Assembly (NCBI GenBank): GCA_964544655.1
Contig: CAZJCM010000012.1
Location: forward strand, 9,163 to 73,162
Source of the DNA: HyVt-443 sp964544655
GTDB taxonomy: Bacteria > Pseudomonadota > Gammaproteobacteria > Chromatiales > Chromatiaceae
DNA length: 64,000 nucleotides
Reading direction: 5' to 3'
The notes under the pieces were generated by a model. The model worked only from the letters and a program-made list of their open reading frames with translations. It was not told the DNA's origin and made no database searches. The position numbers were made by a program, and so were the translations under genes. Of this stretch, positions 41,981 through 50,762 are shown piece by piece. How positions within the stretch are numbered: position 1 is the stretch's first letter; the number at the start of each line of letters is the position of its first letter.

Positions 41981-43225
41981 TCAGGTGGCGGTCTGCCGCT
42001 CTTCCCATTTTGCCGCTTCATCGTCCCAGTCGTCCATGCGGACATAGGGGTTCATCCGCGGCTGGCTGATCATGTTGGGATCGACTTCGAGACCGATACC
42101 CTCCAGGAAGTTAGCCAGTCCGATGCGTTCGATCATCTCGCCGGTGCGCTCATGCTCCAGGGCGTTCTCGGCGAAGAAATCCAGGATCTCGGTAGCCAGA
42201 TCGGCCAGCCATTCGTAGTCCTCGTCGGTTTCCAGCTTGTGGAAAGGCACGATCACGGTTCCCATCAGATCACCGATCTTGAGCGTGCGCTTGCCGCCAC
42301 AGAGCAGGGTCACGCCTTTGTCGTCACCCGGGGAGAGGGCCTTGGTCATCACGTTGATGCAGTGCATGCAGCGCACGCAGTCTTTGTTGTTGACTTCCAG
42401 GGTATCGTCGTCGTTCAGCGCCAAGGCCTGGGTCGGGCAGCGGGTGATGACGTTGTCGATCACATACTTGCGGCCATGTTCGGCGACGAACTTCTGCACC
42501 TCTTGCTGATCCACCTTCATATCGTCACGCCAGGTGCCGATCGTCGCCAGGTCGGCCCGTTGCACGGCGTTCATACAGTCGTTGGGGCAGCCTGAGACCT
42601 TGTACTTGAACTTGTAGGGGAGGGCCGGGCGATGCATGTCGTCGAGGGCATTGTTCACCAGCATGCGCATGGTGCGGCCCTCATCGAAACAGGACTGCTC
42701 GCAACGTGCCGCGCCGACGCAGGACATACCGGTGCGCACGGCCGGGCCGGCGCCGCCCAGGTCGAACCCCATCTCGTTGATGGCATCGAAGGCCGGCTGG
42801 ACGTTGTCGGTGGTACAGCCCTGGAACATGATGTCGCCGGACTGGCCATGGAAGGCGATCAGGCCGGAGCCATACTTCTCCCAGATATCGCAGAATTTGC
42901 GGATGGTGTTGGTGTCGTAGTGCATACCGGGGGGCGGCATTACGCGCAGGGTGTGGAATTCAGAGGCTGCGGGATATACGGGGTTGCCATCGTCGTCCTT
43001 CAGCTCGCTAAAGCGGGGAATGATGCCGCCACCATATCCAATGACGCCAACGGTGCCACCCTTCCAGTAGCCCTTGCGCGTCTCGTAAGAGGTCTCCAAC
43101 TGACCCAGCAGGTCGACCATCATGTCGTTGTCATTGGCCAGGCGCTTGAGGCCGGTTACGAAGCTCGGCCAGGGGCCGCTCTCCAGTTGGTCCAGCATGG
43201 GGGTTTCATGCATCGATTTAGTCAT
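41981..43225 (-). CDS. dsrA: Oxidative-type dissimilatory sulfite reductase alpha subunit, orphan
   Basis: 414 residues from the ATG at 43225, preceded by GGAG; a longer TTG start is less likely. The opening TPMLDQLESGPWPSF is that of DsrA. Sirohaem/4Fe-4S cysteines are intact (CVGAARCEQSC near 165 and CPNDC near 205), and the inserted ferredoxin domain keeps CVRCMHC. DsrAB carries out sulfite/sulfide six-electron chemistry in the cytoplasm; in sulfur oxidisers it runs in the oxidative direction. Here no dsrB or other dsr gene adjoins: hisG lies upstream and gmk is convergent. It could be an extra copy or a split from the main dsr locus. Confidence 0.93.
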   Translation of the reverse strand: MTKSMHETPMLDQLESGPWPSFVTGLKRLANDNDMMVDLLGQLETSYETRKGYWKGGTVGVIGYGGGIIPRFSELKDDDGNPVYPAASEFHTLRVMPPPGMHYDTNTIRKFCDIWEKYGSGLIAFHGQSGDIMFQGCTTDNVQPAFDAINEMGFDLGGAGPAVRTGMSCVGAARCEQSCFDEGRTMRMLVNNALDDMHRPALPYKFKYKVSGCPNDCMNAVQRADLATIGTWRDDMKVDQQEVQKFVAEHGRKYVIDNVITRCPTQALALNDDDTLEVNNKDCVRCMHCINVMTKALSPGDDKGVTLLCGGKRTLKIGDLMGTVIVPFHKLETDEDYEWLADLATEILDFFAENALEHERTGEMIERIGLANFLEGIGLEVDPNMISQPRMNPYVRMDDWDDEAAKWEERQTAT

Positions 43226-43617
43226 AGCGCTTCTCCAACTCCTTAAACTCAACGGGGTGCCCCGGTTAACCGTGGGCGGACAAAAATCCGTTCTTTGTGT
43301 TATTGGTTGCGTTTGATTGGCACAGGGTTATAGATAGATCGAGTCCAATTCTGAATTAATCATAGCCCATCTTATTTCATAGAAAAACACTAGGTATTTT
43401 GGGGGAAGCTGGTGCGGAATACGGCTGTATGCGGGGGAAGCGACGCGGCGTGGGCCAAGATCGCGGAAACGGGCTGACTTCAGCCGTTCGATGGGTGAGG
43501 TGTGAACGGTGCCACGTGATGCGTCATCGGTGCTCTAAACCGTTTTGCTTCGTGACGGGGCACCGCCCCACACCTGCTCGTGGAGATACGGTAACCTGCC
43601 AGAAAGGAGGAGTGGAT
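43226..43617. other. Upstream region of dsrA
   Basis: 392 bases without a gene. Near the dsrA start, on the minus strand, are a possible -10 TATAAC in AT-rich DNA and a small hairpin CGGGG-CA-CCCCG just before the ribosome site, which could affect translation. The half nearer hisG shows nothing I can name. Confidence 0.4.
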
Positions 43618-44490
43618 TCAGACCATCTTACGCAACTCGTACTCCAGGATACCCTCGGCGCCGGCCTGCTTCAGGCGGGGGATCAGGTCCCGTACCTGGC
43701 TGCTGTCCACCACGGTTTCCACCGCCAGCCATGCACGATCGAACAGGTGATTGACGGTAGGGGCCTGCAGACTCGGCAGCATGGAAACGATCTCGGTCAG
43801 CTTATCTGTCGGTACGTTCATTTTCAGGGCGACTTTACGACGTGCCTTCATGGCCGCCTGTAACAGAGTGGCGATCTGCTCGATCTTGTCCCGTTTCCAG
43901 GGGTCAGCCATGGCTGAGCGGTTGCTGATCAGGCGGGTTTCAGTATGGAGCAGGTCACAGACGATGCGCAGACCATGGGCGCGGATGGTACTGCCGGTCT
44001 CGGTGATCTCCACCACCGCATCCACCAGCCCTTCCACCACTTTGGCCTCGGTGGCGCCCCAGGAGAATTCCACCTGGGCATCGATGCCCCTCTCCTCCAG
44101 ATAACGCCGGGTAAAACCCACCAATTCGGTGGCGATGCGTTTTCCCTGCAGGTCTTCCGGTGACTGGATGGGTGAGTCCTGTGGCACTACGAGCACCCAG
44201 CGACAGGGCTGGTTCGAACTCTTCGAGTAGACCAGTTCGCATATCTCCACCACCTCGGCCTGGGTCTCCAGGATCCAGTCGTGGCCGGTCAATCCCAGAT
44301 CCAGGGTTCCATTAGCCACATAGGGGGCCATCTCCTGGGATCGCACCAGGGCGCACTGGATGTCGTCGTCATCGACGGTGGGGAAGTAGTTGCGTGAACG
44401 GGGCGTGATGGTCCAGCCTGCCTGTTTGAACAGGGACAGGGTGGACGCCTCCAGGCTCCCTTTCGGGATTCCGAGTTTCAGTCGTTGCAT
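43618..44490 (-). CDS. hisG: ATP phosphoribosyltransferase, long form
   Basis: 290 residues, the long form with a C-terminal regulatory domain (VALKMNVPTDKLTEIVSMLPSL) of the type that binds histidine. The catalytic part has LGIPKGSLEAST, DLGLTGHDWI, the PRPP-binding motif EITETGSTIRAHGL and VCDLL. It catalyses the first step of histidine biosynthesis. No other his gene is in the window. Confidence 0.96.
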   Translation of the reverse strand: MQRLKLGIPKGSLEASTLSLFKQAGWTITPRSRNYFPTVDDDDIQCALVRSQEMAPYVANGTLDLGLTGHDWILETQAEVVEICELVYSKSSNQPCRWVLVVPQDSPIQSPEDLQGKRIATELVGFTRRYLEERGIDAQVEFSWGATEAKVVEGLVDAVVEITETGSTIRAHGLRIVCDLLHTETRLISNRSAMADPWKRDKIEQIATLLQAAMKARRKVALKMNVPTDKLTEIVSMLPSLQAPTVNHLFDRAWLAVETVVDSSQVRDLIPRLKQAGAEGILEYELRKMV

Positions 44491-44558
44491 CGTAATCCTG
44501 TGATCGTCAGTTAAACGCCGTAACCTGAAGGCGGTCGCTCATGGTCACCGGCAAATTG

Positions 44559-44804
44559 TTACTGTTTGCTGTGGCGCAGGATCTCGTATATCCGGTCCTT
44601 CATCAAGGCCCGTTTCTTTTTCATCTCTTCGATATGGAAATCTGACGTGGGTAGCGCCTGCTCCTCCAGGTTGCGGATCTGCTTGTCCAGTTCATCGTGG
44701 TCATCCATCAGTTGGGAGAATTCCGCATCGTTTTCATGTAGCTCCTTGATCGTCTCCTCCAGATTGGGGAACTCATGAAGGACGTCGTGTATTTCGCCAA
44801 GCAT
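44559..44804 (-). CDS. YdcH-like (DUF465) small helical protein
   Basis: 81 residues from ATG 44804; an ATG at 44834 would add ten. Two charged helices with the signature FSQLMDDHDELDKQIRNLE and LKKKRALMKD-type C terminus (KKKRALMKDRIYEILRH) match the DUF465/YdcH family. It is a cytoplasmic coiled-coil hairpin of unknown function. It lies between hisG and comF on the same strand with gaps of 68 and 173 bases. Confidence 0.8.
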   Translation of the reverse strand: MLGEIHDVLHEFPNLEETIKELHENDAEFSQLMDDHDELDKQIRNLEEQALPTSDFHIEEMKKKRALMKDRIYEILRHSKQ

Positions 44805-44977
44805 AGCTCTGGTCCTATTGATAGAAGGGGGCATGTTATATTCCGCCTGGGCCGATTCGAAGCCTGTTCGCCGGCGGAATGCCCATTCATTATAGATAGG
44901 CTTGTAAAGCCGAGACCTTGATGCAAAGCAACTGAGTGTTGGTTTCAATATACGGTCAGGCAGAATTTCCCCATGGA

Positions 44978-45682
44978 TCATGGCGTGCGGGCAACGGCCC
45001 ATATCTCCACGCGCCTGGCTCCTGCCTGTTTCAGCAACCGCGTCAGTTCGGCGGCGGTGGCCCCGGTGGTGACCACATCGTCCAGCACGGCCAGGTGTGT
45101 TCCCTGCAGGGGGCGCACGAGACTGAATGCATTGCGTACGTTCAGCCCTCTTGCCCGTTGGCTGAGGTCGGCCTGGGAGGCCGTCTTTTTGCAGCGGGTG
45201 AGCAGATGTGGCTGGAATGGTATAGCGAAGCGCCGGGCCAGGGGGCGGGCCAGCTCCAGGGCTTGGTTGAAACCTCTTTGACGCAGACGTGAACGGTGCA
45301 GGGGGACGGGCAGGATCAGCTCGGGTGGCGTTGATAGCCGGGTTTCGAGAAAGTCGCCGAATAACCGGGCCAGAAGCCTGCCGTTGGGGAATTGGTCACG
45401 AAACTTGAAGCCTGTGACCAGGTTGTCGATGGGAGACTGGTAGATGAAGGGGGAGAGACATCGGTCGAAGAGTGGCCGGTTGCTGGAGCATGCCCCGCAG
45501 ATGCTTCCGCTGCTGCTGGATGGCAGGGGCAGAGCGCAGCGCCGACAGCAGTGGTGGTTGTAGGGCAACTCCTCCCGGCATGGGGTGCAGATGTCCATTT
45601 CCGGCCCGCCGGGAGTGCCGCAGATCAGGCAGACCGATGGGTACAGGAGATGTCGCGTTCTTTCCATCCAGTGGCTGGCCAT
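44978..45682 (-). CDS. comF: ComF-family phosphoribosyltransferase-like protein
   Basis: 234 residues. An N-terminal zinc-ribbon-like domain has four CXXC pairs (CLICG, CTPC, CCRRC, CGAC), followed by a phosphoribosyltransferase domain with the PRPP motif LAVLDDVVTTGATAAE. ComF (GntX) proteins serve DNA uptake in competent bacteria and use of DNA as a carbon source. It is divergent from the biotin operon, whose BirA site lies about 120 bases upstream of this start. Confidence 0.93.
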   Translation of the reverse strand: MASHWMERTRHLLYPSVCLICGTPGGPEMDICTPCREELPYNHHCCRRCALPLPSSSSGSICGACSSNRPLFDRCLSPFIYQSPIDNLVTGFKFRDQFPNGRLLARLFGDFLETRLSTPPELILPVPLHRSRLRQRGFNQALELARPLARRFAIPFQPHLLTRCKKTASQADLSQRARGLNVRNAFSLVRPLQGTHLAVLDDVVTTGATAAELTRLLKQAGARRVEIWAVARTP

Positions 45683-45783
45683 GGGGTTCCGTCCCGGTAG
45701 CGGCAGATGTTGTGACGGTATTGTAATGTGTCGAGGATCGCTGTGCGACAGCCTTGCCTGCTGTCGTTACGTGATATGAATTG

Positions 45784-45789
45784 TATAAT
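45784..45789 (+). promoter_or_regulatory. Likely -10 element of bio promoter
   Basis: A perfect TATAAT, eleven bases before the BirA operator, so transcription would begin at the operator's left edge. No good -35 hexamer is seen at the normal distance. Confidence 0.5.
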
Positions 45790-45799
45790 ATTGATCCAC

Positions 45800-45832
45800 T
45801 AGTCAACCAAAGTCATGATAATTGGTTGACAG
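45800..45832. promoter_or_regulatory. BirA operator
   Basis: TAGTCAACC, fifteen bases, GGTTGACAG. This is the BirA site layout (TTGTAAACC-N15-GGTTTACAA) with exact spacing and paired arms. It overlaps the transcript start expected from TATAAT at 45784 and lies about 210 bases before bioB, so biotin-loaded BirA should repress the bio operon. It might also affect divergent comF. Confidence 0.85.
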
Positions 45833-46040
45833 TGGTGATTATGTCATTACTATTGCGGCTTTCATGCCGCAGCGTCGTTCCTGCTGTAACCACTGATCCG
45901 CCATGCAGACCCAGCGCAGGCCGCTGATGCTGTTGGCGATGCCCGTGGTTACAGCTGAAATGGTTGACCCCGCATCGCGGCCATCGGCTTTGCCTCACCG
46001 GCACACGGGGCGGGCAGCAACGGGAGAAAATGTCACCATC

Positions 46041-47048
46041 ATGAGCGATTTGAATCCGAGACACGACTGGAGCCTGGAAGAGATCGAGGCCCTGTTCGAT
46101 CTGCCCTTCAATGACCTGCTGTATCGGGCACAGACCATACATCGGCACTATTTCGATCCCAACCGGATCCAGGTCAGTACCCTGCTCAGCATCAAGACTG
46201 GGGCATGTTCCGAGGACTGTGGCTACTGCTCCCAGAGCGCCAAGTATCAGACCGAGCTGGAACCGGAGAAGCTGTTGCCGGTGGAAGAGGTGGTGAAGGC
46301 GGCCGAGTCGGCGCGGGACAAGGGGGCCACCCGCTTCTGTATGGGGGCCGCCTGGCGCAATCCTACGGACAAGAATCTGGAGCGGGTGATCGAGATGATC
46401 CAGGCGGTACATGACCTGGGCATGGAGACCTGCGTTACCCTGGGCATGCTGTCTGCGGATCAGGCCAGGCGCCTGCGCGAGGCGGGCCTGGACTACTACA
46501 ACCATAACCTGGACACCTCGCCCGAGTTCTATGGCAATGTGATCACCACCCGCACCTTCGAGGATCGCCTGGATACCCTGGCCCATGTGCGTGAACAAGG
46601 TATCAATGTCTGCAGCGGCGGCATATTGGGCATGGGCGAGTCACGCCGTGACCGGGCCTCCATGTTGCGGGAACTATCGAATCTGCCGCGGCATCCCGAG
46701 TCGGTGCCGATCAACCTGCTGGTGCAGGTGGAGGGGACGCCCCTGTTTGGTACCGATGCCCTGGATCCGTTCGAGTTCATTCGCACCATCGCGGTGGCGC
46801 GTATCCTGATGCCGGCCTCCTATGTGCGGCTCTCAGCCGGGCGCAGTGAGATGAACGATGAGATGCAGGCCCTCTGCTTCATGGCCGGCGCCAACTCCAT
46901 GTTCTATGGTGAACGGCTGCTGACCACGGACAACCCGGAAGCAGACCAGGATCGCCAGCTGTTCGACCGACTGGGCCTCTCTTTCGAGGAAAGCACCGAA
47001 TTGCAGGCCACTGCGGCCAGTTGCGGACAGCGGCAGGCGAACCTGTAA
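46041..47048 (+). CDS. bioB: Biotin synthase
   Basis: 335 residues from the ATG at 46041 (MSDLNPRHDW); the open frame reaches further upstream but without family similarity. The radical-SAM motif CSEDCGYC near 57 and the MGAAWRNP segment with YNHNLDTS are intact. BioB inserts sulfur into dethiobiotin, the last step of biotin synthesis, using a [2Fe-2S] cluster as sulfur donor. First gene of bioBFHCD. Confidence 0.97.
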   Translation: MSDLNPRHDWSLEEIEALFDLPFNDLLYRAQTIHRHYFDPNRIQVSTLLSIKTGACSEDCGYCSQSAKYQTELEPEKLLPVEEVVKAAESARDKGATRFCMGAAWRNPTDKNLERVIEMIQAVHDLGMETCVTLGMLSADQARRLREAGLDYYNHNLDTSPEFYGNVITTRTFEDRLDTLAHVREQGINVCSGGILGMGESRRDRASMLRELSNLPRHPESVPINLLVQVEGTPLFGTDALDPFEFIRTIAVARILMPASYVRLSAGRSEMNDEMQALCFMAGANSMFYGERLLTTDNPEADQDRQLFDRLGLSFEESTELQATAASCGQRQANL

Positions 47049-47100
47049 TCACCCCGACCGCTGTTTCCAGGCGGGCACGTCGGAACCGAGATTCAATTCC

Positions 47101-48264
47101 ATGCAGCCACTGCAACCCAGACTGAAACGCCTGCGGCAGGCCCGCCTCTATCGCAGCCGCCGGCTGGTCAGCGGGACCACCGGCCCGCTGCAGCAGGTGG
47201 ATGGCCGCCCCATGCTGCTATTCTGCAGTAATGACTATCTGGGACTGGCGGGCCACCCGCAGGTGGTCGAGGCGTTGCAGCGTGGCGCGGCGGCAGCGGG
47301 GGCCGGCAGTGGTTCCGCCCACCTGGTTAGTGGCCACAACCGCTCTCATCATGCCTTGGAAGAGGAGTTGGCGGCCTTTACCGGACGGCCGCGGGCATTA
47401 CTCTTCTCCACCGGCTATATGGCCAACCTGGGGGTGATGGGGGCGCTGCTGGGCAAGGGGGATACGGTGCACCAGGACCGGCTGAATCACGCCTCGCTGA
47501 TCGATGGCGGACTGCTTTCCGGCGCCCGGTTCCGGCGCTTTCCCCACCGCGACCTGTCGCTGCTGGAGAGGCGTCTGCGACAGTCAGGGTCGGGTGAGGC
47601 GCTGGTGGCCACCGATGGCGTGTTCAGCATGGATGGCGACCTGGCCGATCTGCCGGCCCTGGCCGACCTGTGCCGGCGCGAAGGTGCCTGGCTGATGGTG
47701 GATGACGCCCATGGCCTGGGCGTGCTGGGAGAGAAGGGCGGCGGCAGCCTGGAACGGTTTGGGCTTGGCCTGGAGGATGTGCCGATCCTGATGGGCACCT
47801 TGGGCAAGGCCTTCGGTTCGTTCGGTGCCTTCGTTGCCGGCAGCGAGGCGCTGATCGAGACCTTGATCCAGAGCGCCCGCAGCTATATCTTCACCACCGC
47901 CTTGCCGCCGGCCGTCGCCGAGGCCAGCCGGGCCAGCCTGAGGCTGGTACGGTCTGAAGGGTGGCGGCGTCAACGATTACAGCAGCTGATCGGCAGCTTT
48001 CGGGTCGAGGCGACTCGTCTGGGGCTGCCGTTGATGGCCTCGGATACGCCCATCCAGCCGCTCCTTGCCGGCAGTCCGGAGCGGGCCCTGGCCTGGAGCC
48101 GGCAACTGGAGCAGGCGGGTATCCTGGTGACGGCGATTCGCCCACCCACCGTGCCTGAAGGCAGTGCCCGGTTACGTATCACCCTCTCCGCGGCACATAC
48201 GGATGCCCAGCTGGAGCAGTTGCTCGATGCCCTCTCCCGGCTGCCGCTGGAGGGCTCCGTATGA
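47101..48264 (+). CDS. bioF: 8-amino-7-oxononanoate synthase
   Basis: 387 residues, full length. PLP enzyme of the alpha-oxoamine synthase family: FCSNDYLGLAGHP, SGHNRSHHALEEELA, DDAHGLGVLGEKG and the PLP lysine in GTLGKAFGSFG. It condenses pimeloyl-ACP with alanine. It follows bioB by 52 bases and overlaps bioH by four (ATGA). Confidence 0.97.
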   Translation: MQPLQPRLKRLRQARLYRSRRLVSGTTGPLQQVDGRPMLLFCSNDYLGLAGHPQVVEALQRGAAAAGAGSGSAHLVSGHNRSHHALEEELAAFTGRPRALLFSTGYMANLGVMGALLGKGDTVHQDRLNHASLIDGGLLSGARFRRFPHRDLSLLERRLRQSGSGEALVATDGVFSMDGDLADLPALADLCRREGAWLMVDDAHGLGVLGEKGGGSLERFGLGLEDVPILMGTLGKAFGSFGAFVAGSEALIETLIQSARSYIFTTALPPAVAEASRASLRLVRSEGWRRQRLQQLIGSFRVEATRLGLPLMASDTPIQPLLAGSPERALAWSRQLEQAGILVTAIRPPTVPEGSARLRITLSAAHTDAQLEQLLDALSRLPLEGSV

Positions 48265-49040
48265 AACTGTGGCGCCGAACCCTGGGCAATGGCCCGGATC
48301 TGGTGTTACTGCACGGCTGGGGCATGAACAGCGGAGTCTGGTCGCCCCTGCTGGATGAGCTGTCGCGGCGCTACCGCCTGACCTTGCTGGAGTTGCCCGG
48401 CCATGGGGGCAGCACCTACGATCCAGTCCATGCCGATCTGCAGGCGTGGGCCGCGGCCTGCCTGCAGGCGGCGCCGGAACGGGCCCATTGGTTGGGGTGG
48501 TCTCTTGGTGGGCAGGTGGCGCTACAGGCGGCCCTGGAGCAACCGGATCGAATCGACCGGCTGCTGCTGGTGGCGACTACGCCCCGCTTCGTCCAGGGTG
48601 AAGACTGGCCCCATGCCATGGACCCGGAGACATTGCGCCAGTTCGGCCGCACCCTGCAACGCAACCACCGGCAGACCCTGGCCCGGTTCCTCTCTCTGCA
48701 GGTGCAGGGGGATGAGTCCGCCCGGGAGACCCTGCGCCAGTTGCGGTTGGAGGTTGGCCGGCGGCCGGAGGCCGATCCCCAAGCCCTGGAGCATGGCCTG
48801 GATCTGCTCACCTATACCGATATGCGGGGCCGGCTGGCGGCGTTGAGCAGGCCCAGTCTGTGGCTGCTGGGGGAGCGGGATACCTTGGTGCCCAAGGCGG
48901 TGGTGGACGACCTGGAAGCGATGGCCATTCCCCAAGCCCGTTTTCAGCGCATTCAGGGTAGCGCCCACGCGCCGTTTCTCTCCCATCCTGGGCAGAGCCT
49001 GGAACTGTTACAGCGTTTTCTGGAGCAGCCGGATGTCTGA
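48261..49040 (+). CDS. bioH: Pimeloyl-ACP methyl ester esterase
   Basis: 259 residues. Alpha/beta hydrolase with LLHGWGMNSGVW near the start, nucleophile elbow GWSLGG near 79, an aspartate in LLGERDTLVP and a histidine in GSAHAPF. BioH removes the methyl group placed by BioC, releasing pimeloyl-ACP. Overlaps both neighbours, bioF by four and bioC by eight bases. Confidence 0.95.
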   Translation: MKLWRRTLGNGPDLVLLHGWGMNSGVWSPLLDELSRRYRLTLLELPGHGGSTYDPVHADLQAWAAACLQAAPERAHWLGWSLGGQVALQAALEQPDRIDRLLLVATTPRFVQGEDWPHAMDPETLRQFGRTLQRNHRQTLARFLSLQVQGDESARETLRQLRLEVGRRPEADPQALEHGLDLLTYTDMRGRLAALSRPSLWLLGERDTLVPKAVVDDLEAMAIPQARFQRIQGSAHAPFLSHPGQSLELLQRFLEQPDV

Positions 49041-49896
49041 TACACCGGCCATCGACAAGCGCCAGGTGCGCCGCGCGTTCTCCCGCGCCGCACCCCGTTA
49101 TGACGAGGTGGCGGTGCTGCAGCGGGAGATCGGCCAGCGCATGCTGGACCGGCTGGAGGTGGTGCGGCTGCAACCGCAACGGGTGCTGGATCTGGGGGCC
49201 GGTACCGGCCTGGCCACCGAGGGGTTGATGAAACGCTATCCCAGGGCGCAGGTAGTGGCATTGGACTTTGCCCTGCCCATGCTACAGCAGGTGCGGCGTC
49301 GTGGTCGCCTGTTGCGCCGGCCCCGCTGTGTCTGTGGCGACCTCGAACAGCTGCCCATTGCCGGCAACAGTGTGGATCTGATCTATTCCAATGCCGCCCT
49401 GCAATGGAGTAATGATCTGGAGTCCACGTTCCGGGAGTTTCTGCGGGTACTGCGGCCAGGCGGGTTGCTGATGTTCACCACCTTCGGCCCGGATACCCTC
49501 AAGGAGCTGCGCCTGGCCTGGTCTGAAGTGGATGGCTACAGCCATGTCAGCAGTTTTCCGGATATGCACGACGTAGGTGATGCCCTGGTCCGGGCCCGCT
49601 TCGCCGATCCGGTGATGGATGTGGACCGGATGACCCTCACCTATGGCGACGTCAGTGACCTGATGCAGGACCTGAAGGTACTGGGTGCGCACAATGTCAC
49701 CGCCGCCCGGCCACGAGGGCTGACCGGGCGGGGACGTCTGCAGGCGATGCGCGCCGCCTACGAGCCGTTTCGTCGGGATGGCCGGCTGCCGGCCAGTTAT
49801 GAAGTGGTGTATGGACACGCCTGGGCACCGTTGTCCCAGCAGGAAGCGGGGGTGGTCACCCTGTCCGTGGAGCAGACAGGCCGGCGCAGGCCTTGA
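49033..49896 (+). CDS. bioC: Malonyl-ACP O-methyltransferase
   Basis: 287 residues. Class I SAM methyltransferase: KRQVRRAFSRAAPRYDEVAVLQ is the BioC N terminus, VLDLGAGTGLATE the SAM motif, and SNAALQWSNDL the post-motif typical of BioC. It methylates malonyl-ACP to start pimelate synthesis. Overlaps bioH by eight bases; bioD follows after 67. Confidence 0.95.
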   Translation: MSDTPAIDKRQVRRAFSRAAPRYDEVAVLQREIGQRMLDRLEVVRLQPQRVLDLGAGTGLATEGLMKRYPRAQVVALDFALPMLQQVRRRGRLLRRPRCVCGDLEQLPIAGNSVDLIYSNAALQWSNDLESTFREFLRVLRPGGLLMFTTFGPDTLKELRLAWSEVDGYSHVSSFPDMHDVGDALVRARFADPVMDVDRMTLTYGDVSDLMQDLKVLGAHNVTAARPRGLTGRGRLQAMRAAYEPFRRDGRLPASYEVVYGHAWAPLSQQEAGVVTLSVEQTGRRRP

Positions 49897-49963
49897 GTTG
49901 ATGGCGACCCCGCGCTCTTCACTGCACCCACGTTCTCCAACAGTACGGGCATGAGGATCTATC

Positions 49964-50650
49964 ATGACGACAACCAGCTATTTCATCACCGGCACGGACA
50001 CGGGTTGTGGCAAGACCGAAGTCACCCTGGGATTGATGGCCCTGTATCAGTCCCGGGGAGAGCGGGTGCTGGGGATGAAGCCGGTGGCCTCGGGTGCCGA
50101 GCCCACGGCGGATGGACTGCGCAACGAGGATGCCCTAAAGATCCAGGAGCAGGGATCGGTCAGATTGCCGTATGAGCAGATCAACCCCTATGCCTTCGCT
50201 CCTCCCATCGCCCCCCATCTGGCCGCCCGCCAGGCCGGCGTCACGATCCAGGTCGAAGCGATACGGCACCGCTGCCAGGCCCTCTCGACCCGTGCCGATC
50301 GCCTGCTGGTCGAAGGGGTGGGTGGCTGGCAGGTGCCCCTCAACGAAATGGATAGCGTGGCCGATCTGGCTCATGCCCTGGGTCTCCCGGTGATCCTGGT
50401 GGTGGGGATGCGCCTGGGTTGTATCAATCATGCGTTGTTGAGCGCACAATCGATCGTCGACCGCGGCTGTGAGTTGGCCGGCTGGGTGGCCAACATGCTG
50501 GAACCGGAGATGCTGGAAGCGGAGGCCAATATCGATGCCCTGCGCCGGCGCATCCCCGCCCCGCTGCTGGCCCGGATCCCGTTTATGCCTACCCCCCGGC
50601 TGGAGACCATTATCCAGGCGCTTTCTCAGGCACCGGAATTGGTGCCATAA
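49964..50650 (+). CDS. bioD: Dethiobiotin synthetase
   Basis: 228 residues. P-loop TGTDTGCGKTEVT, the substrate loop KPVASGAE and EGVGGWQVPL are intact. It closes the ureido ring of dethiobiotin using CO2 and ATP. Last gene of the biotin operon; bioA is not present here and must lie elsewhere. No obvious terminator follows. Confidence 0.96.
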   Translation: MTTTSYFITGTDTGCGKTEVTLGLMALYQSRGERVLGMKPVASGAEPTADGLRNEDALKIQEQGSVRLPYEQINPYAFAPPIAPHLAARQAGVTIQVEAIRHRCQALSTRADRLLVEGVGGWQVPLNEMDSVADLAHALGLPVILVVGMRLGCINHALLSAQSIVDRGCELAGWVANMLEPEMLEAEANIDALRRRIPAPLLARIPFMPTPRLETIIQALSQAPELVP

Positions 50651-50762
50651 TCAGTAGAAACGACGGCTGCGCTAACTGTTCAACCTGTTCAACGGCCTGG
50701 GCCGAAACGTTCCCGGGTGCAACATTGGGCCTGAGAGGGGATCAACGTGCTGGGTCATTGGG

